The translations under genes were made by a program, and so were the position numbers. A stretch of DNA of 64,000 bases from Ralstonia sp. SET104 (lineage in GTDB: Bacteria; Pseudomonadota; Gammaproteobacteria; Burkholderiales; Burkholderiaceae). The stretch's first letter is position 1. Every line of letters starts with the position of its first letter. A model generated the notes under the pieces. That model saw nothing but the letters and a program-made list of their open reading frames with translations. It was not told the origin of the DNA and did no database searches. This document shows, in pieces, positions 9,181 through 17,395 of the stretch. The stretch covers positions 124,001-188,000 of the forward strand of contig NZ_BHVX01000005.1 in assembly GCF_003851545.1 (NCBI RefSeq), written 5' to 3'.

Positions 9181-10389
9181 TCAGGCAATGTTCGGAGACG
9201 AGGTCTTGGCCCGCGTGAAAAACTTGCTCAAGGAGAAGCCCTTCTCTTGCGATGCGTGACGATCGTTCTCACGTGCCGTGGCGAAGACGCCGGCCAGGGC
9301 CATGAGCGCCTTGGCCATGGCGCTGCCGCGGTGATGCTGGGCAATGGGCATGCCCTGGCAGATGGAGTCATCCACCGCGGCCGCGTCCTCAGGCAGCACA
9401 TGGAAGAGCTTCTGGCCGAAGACCTGCTCCAGCGTGCTGCGTGACAGCTCGTCGCGCTTGCCATGCCGGTTGACCAGAATGCGCAGCTTCTCTGCCGGGT
9501 AGTGCAGCCCGTGCAGGATATCCAGCAGGCGCCGCCCGGTGCGGGCAAAGGCAATGGTCGGCTGAGCCACGACGCAGATCTGATCGCAATGGTCGAGCAC
9601 CGCAATCGACAGCGGGTTGATCGCCTGCCCGACGTCCACCAGGATGAAGTCGTAGACGGGTGACACCAGCGAGAGCACGTACTCGATCTTGTCTTTCTTG
9701 ATCTCGCCCGCCTTGATCGGATCGCTCGCGCCGGCCAGCACGTCAAAGTCCGTCGCCACGCGTGTCAGGCACGCTTCCAGGAATGCGTCGTCCAGGCGGT
9801 CGACCTGTGCGCACACTTCGGACAGCGTGGCAGGCGGCGTTTTGTTGCTCACCAGGAAGTGCGTGTCGCTGAACTGCGTGTTCAGGTCGATCAGCAGCAC
9901 GCGCTTGTGTTCGTGCGCGGCCAGCGTGTAGCCGACGTTGCTGGCGATGAAGCTGGAGCCGGCGCCACCCTTGCTGGAGATGAAGGCGATCACGCGTGCT
10001 TCTTCTCGCGTTCTCGGGGTGTGGTGGGTTTCCAACCGGGTGAGCGCCGTCGTCAGTTGTGCGCGCTCCAGCGGCCAGGTCAGGACGTCACTGACGCCGG
10101 CGCGCAGTGCGCGAATCAGGTCGTCGCGCTCCTGGGTTTGCGTGACGAGGATGCAGGGCAGATCAGAGAACTGCTGCCGCAACAGTTCGATGCTCAGCAT
10201 CTGGCTGGCGCCACCGCTGGGTTGGTCGATGACGAGCGCATCGGCGCCGCGCAGTTGGCAAGCATGCGTAGACAGGCTGCCCGGCGCGGCCTGCAGGCGC
10301 ATGACCTGGTAGTTGCCGGCGGCGGCCACCAGGCGTGCAAGGTCCGCCAGGCGCTCGCCGTTTTCGGACGCAATCAAGATCTTGAGCAT
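9181..10389 (-). CDS. tadZ: Tad pilus localisation protein TadZ/CpaE
   Basis: This 402-residue protein has an atypical receiver-like N-terminal domain (about 1-125) followed by a MinD/ParA-type ATPase domain. The deviant P-loop reads SSKGGAGSS (about 138-146), with the usual second lysine replaced by serine. The A' motif LLIDLNTQFSD follows at about 165-175. Loss of that lysine is normal for TadZ and separates it from ParA/MinD. TadZ is thought to mark the cell pole or assembly site for the pilus machine. A GGGGAG site supports the start. It sits between the small lipoprotein gene and tadA. Confidence 0.9.
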   Translation of the reverse strand: MLKILIASENGERLADLARLVAAAGNYQVMRLQAAPGSLSTHACQLRGADALVIDQPSGGASQMLSIELLRQQFSDLPCILVTQTQERDDLIRALRAGVSDVLTWPLERAQLTTALTRLETHHTPRTREEARVIAFISSKGGAGSSFIASNVGYTLAAHEHKRVLLIDLNTQFSDTHFLVSNKTPPATLSEVCAQVDRLDDAFLEACLTRVATDFDVLAGASDPIKAGEIKKDKIEYVLSLVSPVYDFILVDVGQAINPLSIAVLDHCDQICVVAQPTIAFARTGRRLLDILHGLHYPAEKLRILVNRHGKRDELSRSTLEQVFGQKLFHVLPEDAAAVDDSICQGMPIAQHHRGSAMAKALMALAGVFATARENDRHASQEKGFSLSKFFTRAKTSSPNIA

Positions 10390-10505
10390 GGCAAAGCTCC
10401 CCGTTCAATCGTGTGTTCTGTATGTCGCTGCATCGGGCCGCGCATGGGCCGGCCGGCTATCAGGCTGGCGATGGCGGGCGCTGTGTGGGCACCCGCCATG
10501 CGCTG

Positions 10506-10844
10506 TCAGCGTGAGAAGCCGCCGGACATCCCGCTACCGCCGAATCCACTGCCGCTGAATCCGCCGTACCCACCGCTGCCAGTGCCACCCCCCCCAGCAG
10601 AGAAGCGGGTCATCGAGCGGTCATAGTTGCTCATGGCGGCCACCGCGGCTTTGCCGTCGTAGCCATCCAGCGCGGGCAACCCGGCCGGTGCGTCAGGATT
10701 GATCACCTGGGCTTGCTTGACACTGGTGACGGCCTCGCCGAAGTGTTTGTCCCAGTTGGGTGTGGTTGTCATGCAGGCAGTCAGGGCCTGGCAAGCCAGG
10801 ATCACGAGTGCGGCGCGTTGCAGGCGTTTAAGAGTGGTGTTCAT
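10506..10844 (-). CDS. Small Gly-rich lipoprotein of the Tad operon
   Basis: A protein of 112 residues with a classic lipoprotein signal: a basic N-terminus, a hydrophobic core and a lipobox-like LTAC with Cys at about residue 24. The mature part contains NWDKHFGEAVTSVKQAQ and a conserved-looking GKAAVAAMSNYDRSM block, and ends in a Gly/Ser/Phe-rich tail of about 30 residues. Position directly after the secretin gene (25 bp gap) suggests an outer-membrane partner or pilotin of RcpA, in the place RcpB/CpaD/TadD-type factors take elsewhere. That role is inferred from position only. The ATG at 10844 has a TGGAG site; the frame extends upstream but lacks protein-like sequence. Confidence 0.75.
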   Translation of the reverse strand: MNTTLKRLQRAALVILACQALTACMTTTPNWDKHFGEAVTSVKQAQVINPDAPAGLPALDGYDGKAAVAAMSNYDRSMTRFSAGGGGTGSGGYGGFSGSGFGGSGMSGGFSR

Positions 10845-10869
10845 GGCATATCTCCACATGGTTCCCGGG

Positions 10870-12867
10870 TTAGCGTGTCTGCGGGTTTGTGGTCGTGTCG
10901 GCCACGGCCGTCTGCCTGCCCTGCGTCTTGGTTCTGGCCTGGGCCAGCCGCGCTGCAGTGGCTTCGATTCGGGCGACCCGTGCGGCGTTGTCGTCCGTGG
11001 GCGCCGGGGCCGGTGTTGTGGCGGGCGCGGTTTCCGCAACCGGCAGCGTGGCGGCGGGTGGTTCCGGCGTAGCGTTTGCAGGCTGCGTGGGTGGGGCGGT
11101 GCTCACCTCAGCACGCGGGGCAGGGGTGGCCGGAGCCACCGGAGCGGGTGCAGCCGGAGCGGGCATCGGTGCCTGCGAGCTGGGCGCAGCGGGTGCGCTC
11201 GGTGCCTGGGCGGGTGCCTGTGGTGCTGTTGCGGGTGCAGCAGCCGGTGCCGGTTTGCCCGCGCGGTTCTTGGCGCCGGAGCCTTCCATGTTGCCCGTCA
11301 GGTAGACCGCAAGCTCGCTGGGCGTCGAGAAGCTGTCCGTCGGCAGCGGGTACGAAGCCGTCTGCATCGGCTGCACCAGTCGCGGCGTGATGACGATGAC
11401 CAGCTCCGTCAGATCATGCTGGAACTGCGTGCTGCGGAACAGCGTGCCCAGGACGGGGATTTCACCCGCACCAGGCAGTGCCTTCAGCGAGCCGCGAGCG
11501 TTGTCTTGCAGCAGCCCACCGATGGCAAAGCTCTCGCCGTCACGCATCTGCACGGTGGTGGAAGCACGCCGCGTGGTGATGAGCGGGAGGATGGTCTGGC
11601 CGTTCGTGTTGGCACCGGTGACAGTTGCGCCCGTGGGCGAGAGTTCCGACACCTCCGGCGCCACCTTGAGGTTGATGCGGCCATTGGCCATCACGGTTGG
11701 TGTGAACTTCAGGCCGACACCAAACTCCTCTTGCTGCAAGGTGATGGTGGGCGCGCCACCCGAGCTGCTGCTCTGCGCGACCGGAATGTAGATCTTGCCG
11801 CCCGCCAGGAAGCTGGCTTCCTGCCCGCTGAGTGTGACGAGGTTCGGTTCCGCAAGGATCTTCACCAGGCTGTCGTTCTTCTGGGCGTCCAGTTGCGCCT
11901 GGAAGGGCCGGTTGTTCGCCTTGTTGGCAAAGAACCCGGTGGATGAGCCTGTCAGCAGGGAGGTCAAGAGGCCGCCGCTCCAGGAGCCGAATCCGCCCTG
12001 GATATTGAGTGCCGAGCCCAGTTGGTTCAGTACGGTCTTCGACACCTCCGCCACCTTGACTTCCAGCATGACCTGCTGTGGCGTATCCACGATCATCATG
12101 TTGATGACGCTAGCGCCGCCGTTGCTGGCTCCGCCTCCACCGCCGAGTGCACCCGCTGCACCGCCGCCCTTGTCCGCGCCGCTTTGTGCGGAGGCTGCAT
12201 AGGCGTGTGCGATTTCCATGGCTTGCTGCGCGGCCTGTGCGCTCGACACGTTGCCAGCCAGCACCAGGCTGTCTGCCGCGGTCATCACGCGAATCTTGTT
12301 TTCACCGGGCATCAACTGCGCGAGCGAGGTCTGCAAGCCACCGGCATCTGCGTTGACCACCACATTGACGATGCTGCAGGCGCCGCTGCGCCCCTGCACG
12401 ATCATGTTGGTGGTGCCTACGCTGCGGCCCAGCAGATACATGGATTGCGGCGAAACCATGGTGGCCTGCACCACGGCCGGATTGCCGAGGGTGCGATTGC
12501 GCACGGGTTCGGGCAGCGAGATGAGCGAAGATTTGCCAACCGGCACCACCACGCTGCTCTCGCCGCGCACGGCGCCCGTACAGTTCGGCCCGCGTACGTC
12601 CGCCACCGGCGCAGTCGCCAGCGCCGGGTTCATGCTGATCGTCATCTGCACCGGTGCGGATGCGCCGGCGCGAGACTGCATCACGACCGGCGCCGTGGTG
12701 GACTTGGCTACGGCACCTGCTTCCATGGCCGTTTGTGCTGTCGCGTGCGGCGGCATGCAGAGCATGGCGCCGGCGGCACTCGCCAGGACGAGCATGCGTG
12801 TGCTGCCGAGGACCTGTGCGCTACGTAGCGCGACAGTGGCGACATTGGTTTTTTGGTTCGTCTTCAT
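10870..12867 (-). CDS. rcpA: Tad/Flp pilus outer-membrane secretin RcpA/CpaC
   Basis: The protein has 665 residues: a signal peptide (about 1-45, ending near HATAQ), a pilus-type N-domain with SLISLPEPVRNRTLGNPAVV and SMYLLGRSVGTTNMIVQG, a BON-like segment, and the secretin domain, including VPVLGTLFRSTQF and ELVIVITPRLVQP. The last about 130 residues are rich in Pro and Ala and probably span the periplasm or contact the wall. Secretins form the outer-membrane ring for the pilus. The ATG at 12867 follows GGGGGGGGAG; the frame extends 13 codons further without a better site. It lies 116 bp downstream of rcpC. Confidence 0.93.
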   Translation of the reverse strand: MKTNQKTNVATVALRSAQVLGSTRMLVLASAAGAMLCMPPHATAQTAMEAGAVAKSTTAPVVMQSRAGASAPVQMTISMNPALATAPVADVRGPNCTGAVRGESSVVVPVGKSSLISLPEPVRNRTLGNPAVVQATMVSPQSMYLLGRSVGTTNMIVQGRSGACSIVNVVVNADAGGLQTSLAQLMPGENKIRVMTAADSLVLAGNVSSAQAAQQAMEIAHAYAASAQSGADKGGGAAGALGGGGGASNGGASVINMMIVDTPQQVMLEVKVAEVSKTVLNQLGSALNIQGGFGSWSGGLLTSLLTGSSTGFFANKANNRPFQAQLDAQKNDSLVKILAEPNLVTLSGQEASFLAGGKIYIPVAQSSSSGGAPTITLQQEEFGVGLKFTPTVMANGRINLKVAPEVSELSPTGATVTGANTNGQTILPLITTRRASTTVQMRDGESFAIGGLLQDNARGSLKALPGAGEIPVLGTLFRSTQFQHDLTELVIVITPRLVQPMQTASYPLPTDSFSTPSELAVYLTGNMEGSGAKNRAGKPAPAAAPATAPQAPAQAPSAPAAPSSQAPMPAPAAPAPVAPATPAPRAEVSTAPPTQPANATPEPPAATLPVAETAPATTPAPAPTDDNAARVARIEATAARLAQARTKTQGRQTAVADTTTNPQTR

Positions 12868-12983
12868 ATCTCCCCCCCCGAGGGTCTTGCTGCACAAGGT
12901 GAACATGCGGTTGATACGCTGTGGCTGGTTAACCTCGACTTGCGATGCGTGTTACATGCTGAAGGACTGTCAGGTGTGGCGGG

Positions 12984-13835
12984 TCAGAAGCATTCCATGC
13001 TGCCTTGCACGCCAGCCAGCACACCGATGCAGTCGCGCTGCCGGATCGGGCCCGAGGCAACGCGGTGCACCTTGGCGGTTGCCCGCGCCGTGCTGACCAT
13101 CACGACCTTGGGTGCTGGCTCGGCTGCGGGTGTGCCCAGCAAGGTGCCTTTGGTGGCGCCGCCGGTTGCCGTGGCGGCCACGTCAACCTGATTGCGCAGC
13201 ACCAGCGAGAGCGTTCCCACACTGCGTGCCACATCAAGCTTCTCTGCCTGATCGGGCGAGACTTCCAGCGTGACCGCGTTGACGACCTTGGGTTGGGTGT
13301 CGTCCCGGCTGACTTGCTGCGCGACGGCCAGCACCAGGATCTTTTCCAGCACGATCTTGGAGATGCTGTTGTTATTGTTGCTGGCGCTCTTCGCGTCTTC
13401 GTTGGTGTTGACGATCACGTCGACCAGGTTGCCGGGCAGCGCGAAGCCCGCCACGCCCACCACGTCATTCACACGTACGGTGATGGCGCGCTTGCCCTCC
13501 GCGATGACGGCGGACAGCCCACCTTTGGTGCCAATCGGCGCGAGCTTGTTTTCCAGAATCGGTTCGCCTTTCTGCAGGCTTGCGCGCACCACGCGCCCTT
13601 GGAGCGCCTTGGGATCGTCAAACGTGCCCGGCGGCAGGCTGCCGGCCGGCCAACTGACCATGCGCAACTGCTCATTGCCCAGCGGTTGGCCGAGATCCAT
13701 ATCGCTGGCGGCCACCACGACTTGTTTGACGGAGCTGGATGACTGCTGAGACAGCCAGCGTGATGCAGAGACAACGGCCGCGATCCCCGCTACCAATGCG
13801 ACGATCAGCATCACGATTGCACGCGCGTTTTTCAT
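12984..13835 (-). CDS. rcpC: Tad pilus assembly protein RcpC/CpaB
   Basis: A protein of 283 residues with an N-terminal membrane anchor (about 6-28), then a SAF-type beta-clip domain starting near VVVAASDMDLGQPL, followed by the RcpC/CpaB domain (GKRAITVRVNDVVGVAGFALPGNLVDVIV). It is periplasmic and thought to gate or stabilise the secretin channel. The C-terminal part after about 225 is less conserved and contains two cysteines. A GGGGGAA site precedes the ATG. It follows the AAA ATPase gene by 49 bp. Confidence 0.9.
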   Translation of the reverse strand: MKNARAIVMLIVALVAGIAAVVSASRWLSQQSSSSVKQVVVAASDMDLGQPLGNEQLRMVSWPAGSLPPGTFDDPKALQGRVVRASLQKGEPILENKLAPIGTKGGLSAVIAEGKRAITVRVNDVVGVAGFALPGNLVDVIVNTNEDAKSASNNNNSISKIVLEKILVLAVAQQVSRDDTQPKVVNAVTLEVSPDQAEKLDVARSVGTLSLVLRNQVDVAATATGGATKGTLLGTPAAEPAPKVVMVSTARATAKVHRVASGPIRQRDCIGVLAGVQGSMECF

Positions 13836-13884
13836 GATGAGTTCCCCCTTCTGAGATCAATAAAGCGGCTCGGATAGACAAGGC

Positions 13885-15339
13885 TCAGGAGCGAGCCTGC
13901 TCTTCCTGCCGCCAGCCCATGCCCGCACTCATGGAATCCGTTGTCTTGAAATCTGTGTGCGAACAGAAGTAGATGTCCCATGCCCGGCGCAGTGCCTCTG
14001 CGCTCACCTCAGACGGCCCGCCGTGGTACTGGACGGCGGAGGCCACCAAGCGCAGCAGATCGCGCGGAATGCAGGCCAGCAGTGGCTTGCCGCTGGCGCC
14101 GTGCAGCGCTTCGCGCAGGTAATCGAAGGCGGCGTCTGCGTTTTGCAGGCCGAGATCCTGTGCAGCGCGCAGGTAGACCTCGCGGTAATCGGCCGCCGAG
14201 AGCGGGCCCACGTAAAGCTTGCTGCCGAGGCGGCGCAGGAAGGCGTCGTCGCCCAACTGGGCGGGTTCAAGGTTGGTCGAGAAGACCGGCCACACATCGA
14301 ACGGCACCGAGAACCGCACGCCATTGCGCAGCGAGAACATGTCGACGCGGCGGTCCAGCGGCACGATCCAGCGGTTGAGCAGCTCGCTTACGCCCACTTG
14401 CTGGCGGCCAAGGTCATCCACGATGTAGATGCCGCAATTGGCCTTCATGTGCGGGGGCGCCTGGTAGAAGCCGGTCGTGCCGTCATAGCGCAGCTCGAGC
14501 ATCTCCAGCGTCAGCTCGCCGCCGGAGAGCACCGCGGGCCGATGGCACATCTGCCAGCGGCGGTCCAGCGGGCGGCGGGCAGTGGAGACAACGGGGCCAT
14601 CTTCGTCTTCCTGCGCCACGTGCACGAGCGGATCGAAGATCTGGATGATCTCGCCGGCGACGGTGATGGCGTGCGGCACCGGCACCGCGCCGGGCAGCAG
14701 CATCCCGAGATGCTGCGCGAGATACGTCTTGCCGCCACCGGCAGGGCCGTAGAGCATCAGTGCGCGGCTCGTGTTCAGTGCCACGCCCACATCGTCGAGC
14801 AGATCCGGCGGCATCACGAACGTGCTGAAGGCCGCGGTGACGTCAGTCTTGGACAGCGAGGCGAACTGGATGGAGTGCCGTTGAACGGATTCAACGTAGG
14901 CTTCCAGCGTGACGGGTGCGGCGCCGACATAGCTGCAGCGCGCGGTGAACTCAGCGGCACGCACGTAGCCGGCGTCGGTCAAGTGAAAGCGCACATCCAG
15001 GTCGTTCGCGCCACGGTGGGCCACTTCCAGCATGCGCTCGCGCACCGCGTAGGCTGCCACTTCATTGATGACCATGGCGGGCAGCTTGATGGTGTCCATC
15101 AGCATGACCAGCGTGGCGCTGCGATGCAGGTACGCCACTTTCATGAGCAGGCCGAGCAGCAGCGAGATGTCCAGGCCCGTCTCGGCCACGGTGCGCGGCA
15201 GGATGTGCCAGGGGGCAGCGGGCTCGCGCTTTGCGGTATCCGCCCCGGTGGGCGATGGCACGGCCTCGAGCGAGCGCGGTGCATGTTGGGTGTGCCCGAA
15301 TTCTGTGAACGCGATTTGTTGGTCCCCAATCATCTTCAT
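13885..15339 (-). CDS. AAA-family ATPase inserted in the Tad operon
   Basis: The protein has 484 residues from the ATG at 15339. Residues 45-175 form an N-terminal domain without a clear motif. An AAA-type ATPase core follows with Walker A GPAGGGKT (198-205) and Walker B IYIVDDLGRQ (about 304-313); FSTNLEP near 355 resembles a sensor-1 strand. It resembles MoxR/ATPase-like proteins seen in some Tad loci of Burkholderiales. It is distinct from TadA (a GspE-type ATPase) and TadZ, so the operon encodes a third NTPase whose role is unknown. The ribosome site is weak. The frame extends to 15477, but that start would overlap tadV. It lies between tadV (55 bp) and rcpC (49 bp). Confidence 0.75.
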   Translation of the reverse strand: MKMIGDQQIAFTEFGHTQHAPRSLEAVPSPTGADTAKREPAAPWHILPRTVAETGLDISLLLGLLMKVAYLHRSATLVMLMDTIKLPAMVINEVAAYAVRERMLEVAHRGANDLDVRFHLTDAGYVRAAEFTARCSYVGAAPVTLEAYVESVQRHSIQFASLSKTDVTAAFSTFVMPPDLLDDVGVALNTSRALMLYGPAGGGKTYLAQHLGMLLPGAVPVPHAITVAGEIIQIFDPLVHVAQEDEDGPVVSTARRPLDRRWQMCHRPAVLSGGELTLEMLELRYDGTTGFYQAPPHMKANCGIYIVDDLGRQQVGVSELLNRWIVPLDRRVDMFSLRNGVRFSVPFDVWPVFSTNLEPAQLGDDAFLRRLGSKLYVGPLSAADYREVYLRAAQDLGLQNADAAFDYLREALHGASGKPLLACIPRDLLRLVASAVQYHGGPSEVSAEALRRAWDIYFCSHTDFKTTDSMSAGMGWRQEEQARS

Positions 15340-15394
15340 CACCGTTTGGCTGAGTGGATACGAAGTGCGTGTCGAGGTGTGCAAGTTGCGCGCA

Positions 15395-15940
15395 TCAGGC
15401 CGACACAAACAGGACTGCAATCGTGCCGGCGGCAATTGCAACGCCATACGGCAACGTGCCCACCGACCATGACGCATCGGCTTGCGGCGTTGGCGCGCCT
15501 GCTTCCCGGCTGATCTGCCCCGACGTCAACAGGACGTCGCGCAGGTTCCGGCGCAGCTGCGCCATGCGCTTGTGCCGGAGGGTGAATGCCAGCGCCCAGA
15601 TGCCGCCGATCACGAACGTGGCCATTGCAATCTCGAAGGCTATGAACGCACCAAGCCAAGCGCCTACGGCGGCCATGAGCTTGACGTCACCGGCGGCCAT
15701 GCCGCGCAGCATGTAGAAGGGCAGGAAGATCGCCAGGCCAGTCAGCCAGCCACACGTCCATGTCAACGCGCCATTGCCGATGCCGTGAATCACCACCTGC
15801 AACGGCAGCGCTGCCAGCCACGCACCAAAGGTCAGCCAGTTCGGGATACGGCGATGCCGCGCATCGATGGCCGCTGCAGTCAGCGCCACGCCCATGGCAA
15901 CGGGACCAATCAATGGCGAGAGCAGGGTGGCGTCGTTCAT
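15395..15940 (-). CDS. tadV: Flp prepilin peptidase TadV/CpaA
   Basis: A 181-residue, six-helix membrane protein of the A24 aspartic peptidase family. The first catalytic Asp lies in AAIDARHRRIPNWLTF (about residue 27) and the second in MAAGDVKLMAAVGAWLG, which matches the GxGDxK(L/M) motif. It lacks the N-terminal methyltransferase domain of PilD-type enzymes, as expected for TadV. It cleaves Flp pilins and TadE/F pseudopilins at the inner membrane. The ATG at 15940 has a GAGG site. It follows the third flp gene by 89 bp. Confidence 0.92.
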   Translation of the reverse strand: MNDATLLSPLIGPVAMGVALTAAAIDARHRRIPNWLTFGAWLAALPLQVVIHGIGNGALTWTCGWLTGLAIFLPFYMLRGMAAGDVKLMAAVGAWLGAFIAFEIAMATFVIGGIWALAFTLRHKRMAQLRRNLRDVLLTSGQISREAGAPTPQADASWSVGTLPYGVAIAAGTIAVLFVSA

Positions 15941-16029
15941 GGTGTCCTCGGGTGCTTCGGTGCGGTTGCGTGTTGAGTTCGATGAGGTCGGGTCTTGCGA
16001 GGTTTTTTGTTGTTCGGTGCAGCGCGGCA

Positions 16030-16200
16030 TCACGGGATGGCCGCAGCGATCATTTCGTACAGAGACTTCACACTGCTACCCAGCGCCACGACGGAGCCGA
16101 GAATGACGACCGCGATAAGCGAGCCCAGCAGTGCGTACTCGATCGAGGTAACGCCGTGATCGTCGCGCAGCCACTTCCTGGGGTTGATTGGCTTGTGCAT
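16030..16200 (-). CDS. flp: Flp-family pilin (third in the operon)
   Basis: A 56-residue prepilin. The leader MHKPINPRKWLRDDHG ends in Gly, followed by VTSIEYALLGSLIAVVILG, the Flp hydrophobic segment with the conserved Glu-Tyr pair at positions 5-6 of the predicted mature chain. Of the three pilin copies it differs most: its leader is longer and more basic, its mature C-terminus ends in MIAAAIP, and it lacks the GTNLS motif. It is a Flp/Fap pilin by signature and may be a minor subunit. TadV is encoded immediately downstream. Confidence 0.9.
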   Translation of the reverse strand: MHKPINPRKWLRDDHGVTSIEYALLGSLIAVVILGSVVALGSSVKSLYEMIAAAIP

Positions 16201-16246
16201 GCTGGTCTCCTGCGTAGCGCCGGTAGCTGACCGGGTTGGCAGTCCG

Positions 16247-16417
16247 TTAGAGCGCGGCTGCAATGTTGGAAAACACCGCACTCAGGTTCGTGCCGACGAG
16301 CTGAACCGAGGCGATGATGACCACGGCAATCAACGCCGCAATCAGGCCGTACTCGATCGCAGTGACCGCCTGTTCGTCGTACAGGAACTGCTGTAGAAGC
16401 GTGCTGTAGCTGTTCAT
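16247..16417 (-). CDS. flp: Flp-family pilin with Ala before the cleavage site (second in the operon)
   Basis: The 56-residue prepilin starts MNSYSTLLQQFLYDEQA, followed by VTAIEYGLIAALIAVVIIAS and a GTNLSAVFSNIAAAL tail. The Glu-Tyr motif is intact. The residue preceding the cleavage point is Ala, where the other two copies have Gly. Apart from the leader it is nearly identical to the 16565-16732 copy, so the two probably arose by duplication. It lies 46 bp from the third pilin gene and about 150 bp after the first. Confidence 0.9.
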   Translation of the reverse strand: MNSYSTLLQQFLYDEQAVTAIEYGLIAALIAVVIIASVQLVGTNLSAVFSNIAAAL

Positions 16418-16564
16418 CACAATCTCCCTTTGCCAGATGCAGAAGCTCTGGTGGTTGCTGCTCGAGCGTGGGTTGCCAGGTTCATGGCCCCCACGCTCGA
16501 CCTTCGCTTGGCATGCATTGCTGGGCACCAATGCAGTGAGCCTCGCGTTTGCAACATCAGCGCG

Positions 16565-16732
16565 TTAGAGCGCGTTTGCGATGTTGTTGAACACGGTGCT
16601 CAGGTTGGTACCGACCAGCTTGACCGAAGCGATGATCACGACAGCGATCAGGGCGGCGATCAGGCCGTACTCGATGGCGGTCACACCATCTTCGTCACGG
16701 GCGAATTGCTTGAGTGCGTTGAGGTAGTTCAT
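16565..16732 (-). CDS. flp: Flp-family major pilin candidate (first in the operon)
   Basis: The reverse complement encodes 55 residues: leader MNYLNALKQFARDEDG, then VTAIEYGLIAALIAVVIIAS and tail KLVGTNLSTVFNNIANAL. Gly precedes the predicted TadV cleavage and the Glu-Tyr pair follows, the full Flp consensus. It is easily missed because of its size. As the promoter-proximal copy with perfect consensus, it is the best candidate for the main pilus subunit. An AAGGAG site lies just upstream (complement of CTCCTT at 16739-16744). It is the first gene of the minus-strand Tad operon. Confidence 0.92.
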   Translation of the reverse strand: MNYLNALKQFARDEDGVTAIEYGLIAALIAVVIIASVKLVGTNLSTVFNNIANAL

Positions 16733-17063
16733 GACAATCTCCTTCAGTGGGAAAAATGCGCGTTCGAAAAGCCAGAATGAGGGAGGTCATGTCGGCGGCG
16801 CACAGATGGCACAAGCATGAAACGGCCAGCAGCCTTCGCTGCCGTCATCGGCCCGCAGGAACTCACGTGACACGCACCGTGTTGTGCCGCGTTGCGTGCT
16901 GTCCCATGTGGGTGATGTGAGCGTGTTGTTGGTCAGCATTTGTCTCGATCCCTTTTTCAATTCGATGCTTTGAATTGGAGATTCCGTTTCGCTTCGCCGT
17001 CTGCTGCGAACTTGCTGCTCCCCGTCCAAGGCGGCGGTGACGATGTCTTGCGATCTGGCATAG

Positions 17064-17078
17064 GCAAAAGCCGGGCCA
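17064..17078 (-). promoter_or_regulatory. Candidate sigma54 (-24/-12) promoter for the flp-tad operon
   Basis: Read on the minus strand the site is TGGCCC-GGCTT-TTGC. This matches the consensus TGGCAC-N5-TTGC at all positions but one and keeps the essential GG and GC with the right 10-base gap. It lies about 330 bp upstream of the first flp start. A sigma54-activator gene of the VpsR type is encoded at 25038-26417. One such match could arise by chance in GC-rich DNA. Confidence 0.35.
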
Positions 17079-17375
17079 CCTCCGTGCACTTCCATGTGCG
17101 ACAAGGCTTGGCGGGAGACCGGACGAAATCAGGGGAGCGTTCCGCAGCGCTGGTGCCCGAGTTCTCTGGCGCGGAGTTGCCAGGGGGAAACGCGTGGCGC
17201 GGCACGTCGATTTGGATGAGGCTACGTAGGGATGACGCAGCGCAGGGGTGCCCTCATTCAAATGGACAGGTCGGGGGGGAGCAGAGTGGATGGTGGAAAT
17301 CGCCATCCGATAGGCTGGGGGTCTGCATTGGGCCCTTCACCGTGTTCCAGCCGAGGGCGTGCCAATAGCCGGGCG

Positions 17376-17395
17376 ACGTTTCCGGATGGAAACGT
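17376..17395. promoter_or_regulatory. Perfect 8-bp inverted repeat upstream of the GT87 cluster
   Basis: ACGTTTCC, a four-base loop GGAT, and GGAAACGT. It lies about 300 bp before the first GT87 start. It has no U-tract, so an operator is more likely than a terminator. The binding protein is unknown. Confidence 0.4.

Noticed and set aside
7564-9444. A 626-codon plus-strand frame across tadA
   Set aside because: It is antisense to an intact TadA with all catalytic motifs, and its translation is low-complexity and without domains.
17158-17185. A plus-strand sigma54 promoter (TGGCGC...TTGC) for the GT87 cluster
   Set aside because: The spacing between the GG and GC elements is one base short of that required.
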